Source: Meira nashicola (lineage: Eukaryota; Basidiomycota; Exobasidiomycetes; Exobasidiales; Brachybasidiaceae). From it: a DNA stretch of 64,000 nucleotides. The notes beneath the pieces were generated by a model that ran no database searches, was not told where the DNA came from, and saw only the letters and a program-made list of their open reading frames with translations. The position numbers and the translations under genes are program-made. This document shows, in pieces, positions 11,378 to 22,700 of this stretch; the stretch's first letter is position 1, and each line of letters opens with the position of its first letter. The stretch covers positions 934,519-998,518 of the forward strand of contig BCJU01000003.1 of the NCBI GenBank assembly GCA_001600355.1. Direction: 5' to 3'.

Positions 11378-14377
11378 ATGGAGACAAATTCACGCGATAC
11401 TCAACCATCAGCAAAAGATGCTCGACTTTTGACCTTACAACGTGAATCAAAAGCATTTCAACAAAAGTTTCGAATGCTATTAGATGAAGATGATGCAAAA
11501 CCAGCGAAACCCAATCTAGAATTTGCAAGAAAAGAGTTGCGAAATGTATACTTGAAATTATTATTTCATCATACATTTAGTGCACGAACAAGAGGAATTG
11601 AAAGTAGCATTTGGATTGAAACAACTCATCCATTCGTGCAATTATATCGAGAACAACTTGCTGCAATTGAAACAAAAATTCGAGCATTAAAAGAATCTTT
11701 GAAAAGTCAAGAAAATGACAAGAAAGGAAAATCAAATGCGGCCCAGCATGGTAAGAAAAAAGGTAATGAACAACAACTTGCCCAGCTCGCTCAGATATAC
11801 ATCAAACAAGCATCTTCTTTTCGTTCTTACCTCGCAGCTGAGGAAGCATTTTGGCGTGATTTGGCAGCAAGGATTGCCTCACTTTTCGAAGTGACAGAAG
11901 CCTTACCAAATTTGACTGCATTAGGAATGATGAACGGCGATGTATCTAATTCGCATACAGGTATGGAACGCATCATTGGCGTTATAGATGTCGGGATAGA
12001 TGAACAAATCTTGGCCACACAACCTGCCAATCGACAAAGGTTGATCGAAATCATACACAAAGCACTAATAAGCTGTGGTGATCTTGCGCGTTATCGAGAG
12101 CTATATCGGGAAGAATCAAAGGATGAGTCTTCACAATCTCGTACTGGACCACATCGTGGCGGCCGTGGTGGTCGCGGTGGCAGAGGTGGAAGCAGAGGAG
12201 GTCATCACCCGAGCCCAAGAGAGGATCACCTTGATCCTTCCCGTCCTCGAGACTTTACAAAAGCAGCAAATTGTTATGATCAAGCAAGACATCTCATACC
12301 CTCTAATGGTAATCCATGGAATCAATTGGCAGTTTTAGCAGCATACAAGAATGAATCGTTTCCTTCGGTGTATAATTACTACCGAGCGCTTTGTGTAAGC
12401 GAGCCTTTCGAGAAAGCAAAGAAGAATTTGGAAAAGACCTTGAGGAGAGCAAGCGCAAAATGGGAGGAAAGCGGAAATTTGAACAAATACAGTGCCAGTG
12501 ATTCGCTCTTCACATCTGCTATAAACGAAGAAGAGGATAATAACGTAAGCGTGTCTGATGTCCTTCAAGAGTTAGTCGTTCTACATGCAGCCTACTTTAC
12601 ACGCAGAAAAGCTTTGATCTTGTCAACGTATCCATTTCATTGCTTGCGTAAAATATCTATTCTTTTGCATCAGAGGGCTTTGCATACCGATACAATCGTA
12701 CAGCTGATCATCACTGCGATTGCATCGTTATGGTCACGTCGATTGTGGCGAGGAAATGATTCTACCACAAAAGAAGATTCAAAGAAAACGACAAGTAGCA
12801 TTGTTGCAGAACAGAGCATTTTGCTTCACCTTTGTGGGTTATCGAGGGTCTTGTTTGAAATTGGTGCCAGTGAGACGAATGAAGCAATGGCAAACACAAA
12901 GTCGCAACAAAGCAATCCATCTAGCGCTCGCCAAATCAGTGCTGTGCTCAGAAGAATGTTACCGGCAGTACGTGTGATTTCGAAATGGTTAAAATTGCAT
13001 ATGAATTATATTCAAAGAAGTAGACAACAATCTAGCCAATCTACATCTGTTTCCACCAATGGCAATTCCATCGATTCCGCAACATCGGCAAAAGTATCTG
13101 CCCAACTTGCAAACGGAATAGATGACTTTTGGGCCACTTATGTGCATTTTATCAATGTGATTCGATTCGCTTTCCCATTCGAAACTTTGCCTAGTTTGGG
13201 TACATCTGTAGGTCAAAGTGGAATGAACGGATTGGACTTCGAGGAAGATAGAGATTTGCGAGGATTCACACCTTTGAAGAATGCTTCCTTGAATGACGTC
13301 AAGACTCATCTTGCATCTAATTCTACAGAAACTGGACGTATAGAAGTATCTGCAACGTCAAATTTACATCCAAATGAGGAGCAATTGATTCGAATTGCTG
13401 ATATTTTGATTGATGCAAAAGTGATTGCAGAAACAGAATCAAGTCCTGTAATCTTTGATGATGCAAAGAATATGTTCCTCTTTGCAAGTGCTACTGGAGA
13501 GACTCAATTTGCATTCACAAATGATCTACAGGATCCTATTCAAATTCATTCGTCCGATAATGCAAATGAGAACACTGCTGATACGAGTATCACAAGACCG
13601 TACTCAGACGACGAATGGCGCAATGCAAGCGAGAGCAGTGAAGATGCAGTGGATTTGGCTATGCGCGCAGTTGACGAGAGAACAAGAACTTTGAATGAAG
13701 ATGGAGATCAAAGCGATTTAAGGGTGGATGACGACGAAGAAGACGAAGATGAAATCATTTTGATCCCTGCCCATCAGAAACGATCCCAAAGCTCTGCTGT
13801 AGGCGAAAAAAGCGGTCCTGTCACTCCGCAAAGAGGCGATAACCTCGCACCAGTCACCGGATCAAGCTTATTGAAGGAAAATTCTCAAAACACAACTCCT
13901 GATGCTCAAACTGCTCAACATCTTTTATTGCAAGTTTTGAATGGAGCACAAACAAGTCAAACTTCACGATCTGATTCTATTGGCTCTTTTCATTCTGCAA
14001 TTAGACAACCTGCTTCACCATTTAATCAAGCAACATTTGGAGCAATTGGTTCAGCCGTTCCACCTCGTTCGAATGCTTCACCTTCTGCCCTTGCTGCAGC
14101 ATGGAATGATAACGTACCGCTCAATAATGATCATCATCGAAATGATATTTGGGGACCTCAATCTTCTCAACCTCCCTCAAAAGGTGGATCACCTCATCCG
14201 TTATTCAACACATTTTCACCTTCTGCTTCTTCATCTCAAATGATACAACAACAACAACAACAACAACAAACACCGAATTGGTCTAATATCCCAAATACCA
14301 ATTCTGCTACTGGATCACATTCATTCATGTCAGGATGGGATCAATCAGGAAACGGACAACAACATACGAAATGGTGA
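11378..14377 (+). CDS. Est1/SMG7-type RNA-binding TPR protein
   Basis: A 999-residue intronless protein. An N-terminal 14-3-3-like/TPR segment of the Est1 family includes RKELRNVYLKLLFHHTFSAR (about 50), and the SFRSYLAAEEAFWRDL segment lies near 145. The Est1 DNA/RNA-binding domain begins near 285 (FTKAANCYDQARHLIPSNGN, then PWNQLAVLA and YRALCVSEPF). In this family SMG7/Ebs1 act in nonsense-mediated mRNA decay and Est1 in telomerase recruitment, and sequence alone does not decide between them. An RGG/RGR tract (about 257-275) is inserted just before the Est1 domain. The tail is acidic, then Ser/Gln-rich with eight consecutive glutamines near 957. ATG 11378 is the first ATG of the frame (upstream frame lacks ATG). 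Confidence 0.85.
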   Translation: METNSRDTQPSAKDARLLTLQRESKAFQQKFRMLLDEDDAKPAKPNLEFARKELRNVYLKLLFHHTFSARTRGIESSIWIETTHPFVQLYREQLAAIETKIRALKESLKSQENDKKGKSNAAQHGKKKGNEQQLAQLAQIYIKQASSFRSYLAAEEAFWRDLAARIASLFEVTEALPNLTALGMMNGDVSNSHTGMERIIGVIDVGIDEQILATQPANRQRLIEIIHKALISCGDLARYRELYREESKDESSQSRTGPHRGGRGGRGGRGGSRGGHHPSPREDHLDPSRPRDFTKAANCYDQARHLIPSNGNPWNQLAVLAAYKNESFPSVYNYYRALCVSEPFEKAKKNLEKTLRRASAKWEESGNLNKYSASDSLFTSAINEEEDNNVSVSDVLQELVVLHAAYFTRRKALILSTYPFHCLRKISILLHQRALHTDTIVQLIITAIASLWSRRLWRGNDSTTKEDSKKTTSSIVAEQSILLHLCGLSRVLFEIGASETNEAMANTKSQQSNPSSARQISAVLRRMLPAVRVISKWLKLHMNYIQRSRQQSSQSTSVSTNGNSIDSATSAKVSAQLANGIDDFWATYVHFINVIRFAFPFETLPSLGTSVGQSGMNGLDFEEDRDLRGFTPLKNASLNDVKTHLASNSTETGRIEVSATSNLHPNEEQLIRIADILIDAKVIAETESSPVIFDDAKNMFLFASATGETQFAFTNDLQDPIQIHSSDNANENTADTSITRPYSDDEWRNASESSEDAVDLAMRAVDERTRTLNEDGDQSDLRVDDDEEDEDEIILIPAHQKRSQSSAVGEKSGPVTPQRGDNLAPVTGSSLLKENSQNTTPDAQTAQHLLLQVLNGAQTSQTSRSDSIGSFHSAIRQPASPFNQATFGAIGSAVPPRSNASPSALAAAWNDNVPLNNDHHRNDIWGPQSSQPPSKGGSPHPLFNTFSPSASSSQMIQQQQQQQQTPNWSNIPNTNSATGSHSFMSGWDQSGNGQQHTKW

Positions 14378-14524
14378 GAACATTTGTATCACAATCTGAT
14401 GTACCGGCCTATCCTTAAAAGACAACCTCACTCACTTTTGATAAAGTACAGCTTACAATTATCATGAAATGTCTGGATGGATGTAAAAGAGTAGAAATAC
14501 AAATGTGTGATTCAGAAGTGCTCT

Positions 14525-16372
14525 TCAACGATGTTTGGTTCGTTTAGATTGTCGGTTAGCTGCATTGGCGGCATTGGCAGTCGCTGTTGCAACCAAATTT
14601 GATCCTCCGCTTCCTCCACCACCACCACCAATATTTCTAGAATTGGCGCTATTATTTGCGGTAGAAGAATGATTTGTTCCTTGACCGATAGAAGAGCTTG
14701 GTCCAACGCTGTTCAGAGAAGAAGGAGGACCCACACTTCCTGCGCTGCCAGGAGCAGGCGGAGGAGCAGAAGGACCAACGGCGGATAAGAATGCGCTTGC
14801 CGATAATGGTTGTCCTAAACCTGAATGTGATTGACCGCCGCCTGCCATATTATTAGCAGCCGCAGCTGCGATTGAAGCAAGCGAATTGCTTCCATTTCCT
14901 CCTCCGCTTCCCATCATACCTTGTACACCAACACCTCCTCCTCCTCCTGCCGTTGGTCCAGCACCAGTATTTGTTCCTGCGCCATAATGAATTGTACCTC
15001 CTGCTGCTGCTGCTGCTTGTGAAGTTAAATTACTCACACCTGAACCTTGTGCAGGCAATTGAGTGATAACCATCTTTGGATCACTTTCATCTTTGATTAA
15101 TCGACGAGCAGGATAAATTGTATTCCCGTTTGGTAAAGAAGCAAATGCGTTCATCGTTGGTAGTGGTTCGCTTTCTTGAAACCATGGATGCATCAAAGCA
15201 TCTTTTGCACTTATTCTCTTATTGGGATCGTACTGTAACAAAGCATCAAAAAGATCAAAACCAGAAGATGAATTTGCTCTTTGTTCGTACCAAGAATATA
15301 ATATATTGGGAAAATTGTCCATTCTCAACTTTGACCAAATATGTTTATGATCAGGCATAAATTCGATATCCGGCCAACGTTCTTTATTCGGCATTCCCAT
15401 TATTTCTACAATTCGAGAAATTTGATCACTTTGAAAAGGTGTAGTCTTGGTTTTTGGATCCATCTTTGCTTCTTCTCCTTTGAACATCGGTCTAAGTGCC
15501 AATAATTCTCCCCAAATGCATCCGATTGCCCACATATCAATCTTTGAGTTATAATGACGTGCTCCTAATAAAAGTTCTGGAGCACGATACCAAATTGTTA
15601 CGACCACTTTATCACCGGAGTATAGCGATTGCAAAGGAGCATGATAAACGCGTGCAAGACCTAAATCAGCAATCTTGACCACACCATCGCATGTGAGTAA
15701 AATGTTTGCAGGTTTCAAATCACGATGTAAAACAAAGTGACAGTGAAGGTAGTGAACGCCATTGAGTAATTGAAACAGCAATGATTTGAGAACGGGTAGA
15801 GAAATTTGCGTTCGTAAAGCAGTACTATGATGATGAATTAATTGCAATAAATCATGAGAGGCATAATGAAAGACCATATAGATTGCCTTATCTTCCAAAA
15901 TCACTTCCCTCAATTGAACGATATTTTCATGCTGTAATTCGCGATTCAATGCAATTTCTCGCATAGCACTTTGACTTATACCTGTATACGTTGCATGATC
16001 TTCCTTGTCAGGCTTAAACTTTTTGATAGCAAACACCAAACCAGATGTTTCGTCATCGTTCATACTGGAACTACCATGCTGTCCTGAAGGATGACGATAG
16101 CCTACAGGCAAATTTTTGAGTGATGCTTTATATACACGACCATACGTACCACTACTCAAAAATCCTAAAATGTTATAAGTTGATAAAACAGGTTGACGAA
16201 CTTTATCACGAAAAGCTCTGTATGCTTCCATAGTTGCACCGGGAGAAGATGATCTAGGCGTATAACCTCTTGCGATTCGTAAAAGATCCACTCCATTATC
16301 GTATGAAGTGATTTGTGATATTCCGGCCGCCGTAACGGAGGATGCAGCTGGTGTAGAAGCAGCAGCTGTCAT
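14525..16372 (-). CDS. SSN3: Cyclin-dependent kinase 8 of the Mediator CDK module
   Basis: Serine/threonine kinase (CDK8/Srb10/Ssn3) that pairs with cyclin C and phosphorylates Mediator, RNA polymerase II and transcription factors. Visible features are the glycine loop (GFLSSGTYGRVYKA, about 70), the VFAIKKFK lysine, and the C-helix SQSAMREIALNREL, which is the CDK8-type variant of PSTAIRE. The catalytic HRDLKPAN has D218, and DLGLAR has D236. SGDKVVVTIWYRAPELLLGA is the family's activation loop; it lacks a T-loop threonine in the usual CDK position. After the kinase domain (to about 400) a 200-residue Gly/Ala/Ser-rich tail ends in basic residues (RQSKRTKHR), possibly a nuclear signal. It is 147 bp tail-to-tail from the Est1-like gene. 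Confidence 0.93.
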   Translation of the reverse strand: MTAAASTPAASSVTAAGISQITSYDNGVDLLRIARGYTPRSSSPGATMEAYRAFRDKVRQPVLSTYNILGFLSSGTYGRVYKASLKNLPVGYRHPSGQHGSSSMNDDETSGLVFAIKKFKPDKEDHATYTGISQSAMREIALNRELQHENIVQLREVILEDKAIYMVFHYASHDLLQLIHHHSTALRTQISLPVLKSLLFQLLNGVHYLHCHFVLHRDLKPANILLTCDGVVKIADLGLARVYHAPLQSLYSGDKVVVTIWYRAPELLLGARHYNSKIDMWAIGCIWGELLALRPMFKGEEAKMDPKTKTTPFQSDQISRIVEIMGMPNKERWPDIEFMPDHKHIWSKLRMDNFPNILYSWYEQRANSSSGFDLFDALLQYDPNKRISAKDALMHPWFQESEPLPTMNAFASLPNGNTIYPARRLIKDESDPKMVITQLPAQGSGVSNLTSQAAAAAGGTIHYGAGTNTGAGPTAGGGGGVGVQGMMGSGGGNGSNSLASIAAAAANNMAGGGQSHSGLGQPLSASAFLSAVGPSAPPPAPGSAGSVGPPSSLNSVGPSSSIGQGTNHSSTANNSANSRNIGGGGGGSGGSNLVATATANAANAANRQSKRTKHR

Positions 16373-17049
16373 CTTGTTTCGAAGATTTTGTTACGATTTT
16401 ATCATTGCTATATGGATGCTGTTGACTTTTGATGATTCATCTTACCAGGTTAGCAATAGTCTACAGTGGGTGAAGTAAGAAAGAGAAGGAATAAATTACA
16501 AAACACACATTATTTTTTTTTGCGGAGAATGGCCAATGCGTGTTTCGGACGCAGCTAAACGAACGCGTGAGCAAAGTGCATGCATTTTTTTGGTGACCAT
16601 TTCCTGGAAAAGCTCTTGATATACTCCGAATGATAAAGCAGGATCCAATTATTGCTCGCATTCTTGCATTAAAATTCAATCCTTTCCGGACCGGACTTAA
16701 AATAGAAAAACCAATTGCATGGGAAACTTCTGAAGAATACAATCGGCACTATTAATTTGGATGCTTGTACGGCGAATTTGTGAAAAGTACTCCCTGCTTT
16801 CAACTAGAAATAAATGCACGCCTTTTTTCACTTTGATCGATTGTTAATGATCACGTCACATAGTATGAATGCATATTAGCAGCAGATTTGTTTTACTTAA
16901 GTGTCTGTAATTACCATCACCTTCCTAGCAATTGTTTCCAGAATGATACACTCCCATTTCCATCATCATTTTCGAAGAGATGAAAGTCTTGAAACTTCTC
17001 AGCCAAAACAAATCAGGTAAGCATATATCTGCTGAAAGTAAGCAAAATA
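16373..17049. promoter_or_regulatory. Bidirectional promoter CDK8/seven-TM gene
   Basis: A 677 bp gap with TAGTCTA at 16457-16463 and GCATGC at 16578-16583. A potential upstream coding exon of the + gene, ATG 16943 to 17016, ends at a GTAAGC donor. It could splice to 17076 in frame (see findings). Confidence 0.35.
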
Positions 17050-18616
17050 ATGATGACTCAAGCTATTTCGATTAGCTCTCTTTCCCCCTATATTGGTACA
17101 TTGATACAAACTTTATTTGTTGGCTTTTCTATCGCATTTGGCATTGCAGTCGTAAGTGAACCTGACATTCAACATAACAGCTCATGCTCATTGAATGACA
17201 TAAAATGAATGACTTTCGACAGATCTTTCTTGGTTGCGGCAGCCGAAATCAAATTCTAGTATTTTATTTCGTTTGCATTCTAGCGTTACAACTTGCTTTT
17301 GATATTCTTGGTTCATGGCAAATCGAACATCGCAATCACGCAGACGTTTCAGCAGGACTTGGAGCGTTAGCAAAGATTGAAGAGCCAATCGGGTAAGTGA
17401 TTGAATCAAAGTGAGTGACTTTTTCTGACTCGATACTTACCATACACACATCTCCCCTTTGATAGGATTCGAATACTTTGTGCTCTAACTGCATGCTTGA
17501 TCACTCCAGTGCATGCATTCTACATCACAGCTCTTGTCAAAACAAAAGTGAATTGGATCTTACTCACTTTCACTACCTTATCAGCACTCGTATCTTTCAT
17601 TGTTGGGATTGCCGCCAGTATTTCACGTGCAAATCAACATGATCCTGGTTGGGCAACGCAAGATACGGGAAATGCTGTTATGTTTCAGTACACTTTTTAT
17701 GCAGCAACAACTTTAACAGATATGTGAGTGAACAATCTTTCATTGCAAATATCAGACAATTGCTCCTAACTTTATCAATTGCAGAATTTTGAGCGTTTGT
17801 TTATTACGTACATGGTTAGATGGCAACCGAAAAGTACTCCGCGCGCTTCTTTCCCTATTTGCCTCACCTTTCTTCCCAGGTTTAGCATCTTTTGCACTTT
17901 TCCTTGCCTTAGCCACAGCAAGAGATCGAAGTGTGCAATTAGCATTTCTTATGCCTTTAGGAAGCTTTCATGTCACATTCTTACTCTTTTATCTTATCAA
18001 GAGAGAAACGACAATCAATTCAAATCAAGAAATGAAGGCAATCGTCATCTCTACAAATGTACGCAATTCTAAAGATGGCAAGAAAGAGGGAGAAAAAGTT
18101 GTAGAAAAGAATATTCCAAAGACTGTTAGATATGAGCTACCTTCCAGTCCTCTTCATTCGAAAGCATCTTTACCTTCTTCACTCTCCAAGACGCCGGAAC
18201 GATTCATTTTGGAAAGCAGTACTCCTAGCTTTTTACGTTCCGATCCTTACATTATTTGCAATCCAGTCGTGAGCTTATCTGGAAGCAACCCAGGAAGTCC
18301 AGAAATAGCATATTATCAAGAAGAAGAGAGTTTATCTCCGATCAGCCTCGCAAGCAATCATGACAGTAAAACACATTCACCAAGCAGTAGCACAAGCACA
18401 GGCACAGGCAAAAAAAGAACAAGAATTCAACTTGCTCCAGGTCGAATTGTGGAATTAGCAAGGGCTGAATCGGTAGAACCCGATCGTAATTCTCGTCAAG
18501 GAGAAGAAATACGCTTTTCTCATAGACATTCAAGAATGAATTCTTTTAACAATTCCAATCCTCGTTCAAGCTCGTTATCGGATCTTTCTATCATTATTGA
18601 CGGTGTCGCATATTAA
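17050..18616 (+). CDS. Seven-transmembrane protein, DUF6534-like
   Basis: I assemble four exons: 17050-17151, 17223-17392, 17466-17723 and 17785-18616. The introns are 71, 73 and 61 nt with GTAAGT/GTGAGT donors and AG acceptors, and every junction keeps frame, giving 453 residues. Seven hydrophobic segments lie at about 12-34, 44-63, 91-115, 119-144, 160-187, 193-221 and 228-247. A hydrophilic Ser-rich tail of about 200 residues follows. The order (N-terminal PYIG, seven helices, cytosolic tail) is that of the basidiomycete DUF6534 membrane proteins, whose function is unknown. A receptor-like role would be a guess. Family assignment rests on architecture rather than a diagnostic motif. It shares its promoter with CDK8. 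Confidence 0.7.
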
Positions 18617-19724
18617 CTCTTGTCAATTCCAAGCACAAACATGAACCAAGAATCGTAAATATGAACACTTTCTTTCGGGTCAACCTACGTACTCTTTCCC
18701 CTTCATAATAATAGACAATTCTTTTTCCATTCTTCGCAAGAACAGTCTTCTTCAGCAATAACTTAGTCCTTTCTCCACAATGACATTTAATCCTCCCCTT
18801 TTTACATGTATATATGTGTATCAGATAGGCTAAGCAGTGTGGGGAACGAAATGAAGTTACATCATACATACGTACCTCAAAATGTCCACGGATAACGAGG
18901 ATGTTCACTATATGTATGCAAAGTTGACCGAAAATGCTCCGTTCTGTTGCTCTTTCGTGCCTTACTTATTTTGACTTTTTATTGGGGCATCAATCATTCT
19001 CCGCTTCTTTGGTTTTGCAACTCAAGCCTAGCGCTGCGCACAGCTGTCCGACGGTATGCCTAGACTTTTATTTTTATTTTTTTTTTTTTTTTGACGGGAA
19101 TTGGCGACACATGTGTAGTACATACGCGTGCGCAGGCGCTTGAGCAGCGCTGGGCCTTAAAACGCCAATGTATACGTACGTACGTACGTGCACAGACGGA
19201 TGTACACAGTATATGTATGTGTACTGCTTGTATGCTGCAACTGACTGCATAGGGCAAGGGAAATAAGAAGCCAGGATGAAACAGATGTCCGAAGCGGCTT
19301 TCCTGGTGAGAAATGGAGGAAAAGTTTCCATTACAATCTATCAAATCTTATCATCCATCACTCCTATTGTTGTACTTTCACAATTGTCATTGTGGAAGAG
19401 GATATTTAAGAGCTACTCAACGGCCATCGCTTGGAGGTGTTTGCAATCAGGCTCATCCAAAGGAAAAAGGTCATCCGCGGAGAAGGGAACATTTACTCTG
19501 CGCTGCGCAGCACCCCTTTAATATTGGTATAAATACTCAGCATTCATTGACACTTTTGGTCATCATTGGGAGACCGAACAATCATACCTCCACCTCCAAC
19601 ACTAGCAAAGTCTGTTTTCAAATGATATAGCAATCTCGTACTACACTATCTCGGTCGTCCGACATTCTCGCATATTGTTCTTCTTCTTCAATAGGAAGCA
19701 AGTCTTGCTCGATAATACATCGTC
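18617..19724. other. Intergenic region between seven-TM and USP genes
   Basis: 1.1 kb between two same-strand genes. It contains a 16 T run (19077-19092), a TACG tetranucleotide tract (19173-19189) just after an ACGCCAATG box (19162-19170), and the partly palindromic CTGCGCTGCGCAG (19498-19510). No gene is supported. Confidence 0.35.
19173..19189. repeat. TACG tetranucleotide tract
   Basis: Four TACG units in a row. A shorter tract is at 10376-10388. Confidence 0.75.
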
Positions 19725-22700
19725 ATGTCTTCTAGTCGATCTAAGGCTGGATCATCAGCATCGGCTTCCAATTCAGTCGATGTTAGTCAACATCCTGGTT
19801 TTGTTAATTTGGGCAATACTTGCTTCTTAAATTCGGCTTTACAAGCAATATCTGCAACGCAAAGTCTTAAACATCTTTATCAGCCTACAGAAGATGAAAT
19901 ACAACAACAACAAGAGCATATATTGCAAAAGTTGCAATTACAAACTGCACAATCACCTCATACTCCCATGGAAGTTACTCCTGCTACCACGCCTGGTCCA
20001 TCTAGCAGACGAGAATCTGTAGTATCTGATTTGATTAATGCAAGATGTAAGAGTCCTGTTCTACGATTGGCAGATGAAGAACACGGACGTGTATGGGGTC
20101 AAGCAATCTCAAGACCAGGCTCAACGTCCATAGAAGCTTCTTCGATCAGAGCTCTGGCAAGTCAAGCAGTGTGTAATCCAACACCAGCAGACATTCAATC
20201 CATTCAGCAGTCAAGGCGAAACAGCTTAGAAAATGGAAAGCAAAGATATGAGCCTCAATCCAAGGATATTCCTTTGAATACCGCATTTAGACAAGTGATG
20301 GAAAAGAGTTGGGATCCTGCAAATCGACGAAATTCATCTTCGAAAGCCTCTATAAAACCAAGCAAAGTTGCATCAATCAATCCCAAATCACTGTTGAACG
20401 AGATATCGACAAAGTATGATCAATATGGCGAATATAGACAACAAGATGGACATGAGCTCTTGCGCCACTTGCTAGATTCGCTAAGGATGGAAGAACTCGA
20501 TGTGATTAAAAAAATTCAACCTCCTGAAAGCAACGAAAAGCGAAGAAAAAGTATCAGCTCGCAAAGTCAAGCATCGCAAAGCCCTTTTATTGCTCAGAAT
20601 GGTGGATCGGTAGATGAAAACGAACAAAGTCTCAAGCCGCTTGTAGATAATTTATTCTGTGGAAAGCTACTTTCTTTTGTCGTTTGCGAAGGATGTCGTC
20701 ATGTTTCACATACGTATGAAGATTTTTACGATATTTCGCTATCCTTACGACCAGACGTTGATGCAAAAGAGAACGGGAAGAGACTAAGAATACGTAGCAT
20801 GGCGGACAGATGGCGTCGAAGTGCTTCAGGTAAGGCTAATGGTAGTAGCAAGGAGGAGGTGCCCAAACCTCTAGCGGATTCTTTAGCGATGTTACTCGAT
20901 GGTCACTCTGGCAGTTACAGTGACACAGAACAAAGCGATGATCCTGTCAAACGCTCAAACAGTCGAATCGGTCGTGGAATATCCAGACCACGCTCTACTG
21001 CAGACCGTGCAAGAATAGATGCAAATAGTAAGGAAGGAGCAAAAACGTTTATCAGAAAGCAAATGGAAGATGGTCAAGCGGAACAATCGGATGCTGAAGT
21101 GGGCCCTGAGAAAGCTTTTGAGAAACTCTCAATCGACAGTCCGATTGAAAAGAAAAAAGAATCAGTCTCTCTTCTCCGTGCGGTCAGCGGTAGACGGACA
21201 CCATCAAGTAGAGCCGCTAGCCCTCTCAGAAAGGATACAGTGGATTCGGACCTAAAGAGAAGTTCTTCACCAGGGTTGAGAAGTGGTGATGCGGAGAATG
21301 AGAACGAACCATCTCTGCATCATCGCCACCATTTACATTTGGGCGGACATCATAAGAAAAAGGTGACGAGTAAGCATGCAAAATATCTATCCAGCTTATT
21401 GACAGAAGCAGCACCGCAACCTCAGCAAGCCAATCTAGGTGCGCTGTTCTGGGGTCGAAGCCGTACTCCGACTGTGAATGATCCGTCTTCTGATCAAAAA
21501 GTTGCAACTTCAGATGATTTGATAGCTCAGCAAGCAGGAACAGGATTAATTAAGGCATTGCACCAATTCACCAGCGTTGAAGTCCTGGATGGCTCGAATA
21601 GCTTTGCATGCAAAAGATGCTGGCGTCAGCTAAACCCTCCTTCTGCCGAAGAAGATCAAAGATTACGTCTTCGTCGTTTAAGAAGAGGGAAAGGGGAGCA
21701 TGATAGCGAAGAGAGTAGCGACGATGAATCATCATCGGACGAAGAGGCAAAGGAAGAGAAGCAAAAAGCTGCTTTGAAGTCAAGTATCAAATCTAGTACA
21801 AACGGATCATCGGCTTCTTCGATAGCTTCTCTTTCTGATACACAGCTGACCGAATCTTCGATCGAACGAAGTGTAGAGAGTCTTCCACCACATGATTTGA
21901 TCGAATCTCCTTCTGCTATGCAAAAGATAAATGGGTCAACACCTTCGGTTGTTGTTTCTACAGAGCCGCAGACTGGATCGGAAACGCCGACTAGATCGAC
22001 TACTATGATAGCGCCACCTCCTCAGCCTAAGCGAGAAGCCACACTGAAGGCGAACGAATTTGCAAGAATAACCAACACATCGGAAACGCCAAAATTGCAG
22101 GCTCCAAAACCGATTATGGCTTCTTTGCGATTGGGTAAAGCCTTATCAAGTACCAGCTCAGATGAAGGTGGGGGAAGCAATCAGCCATCTTCGGACGAAT
22201 CTTCGGATGAGGAGAATAATGCTCAAACTCCATCAGAGGCGGGAAGTCGTAAACGATCTATCAAATATGCCGATGAAGGTATGTCTTCTATCACTAAACC
22301 TGCTGCCATTGCAACAAAGCAACATGCTATTCGCAGAAAACGCTCTATTCATTCACTTCAGCGAAGAGCTCTCAAACGATTTTTGATTGCAGAAACGCCA
22401 AAAGTGTTTGTGTTTCATTTCAAACGATTTCAGGCAACGGGAAGAGGGTTCAGTTTTTCAACAAGCTTTAAGAAAATTGACGATTACGTTAGCTTCCCGG
22501 AATATTTGGATGTGAAACCTTGGCTAGCTCCACCGCGGGAAGAATATGATAGACATGGCAAGCTAAAAGCAAGTAGCGATCCAAGAGCATTACTTAAAGC
22601 GCAACAAGAAGCAGAAGAATCCTCAAAACATCATCATCACCATTGGGGTTGGCGACCTAATCATCATCATCAAGAGAACAAAGCTGAAATTCTCGCATAT

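Noticed and set aside
17461..17475. GGATTCGAAT word like a reverse tRNA B box
   Set aside because: It lies at the start of a coding exon and no A box or cloverleaf accompanies it.
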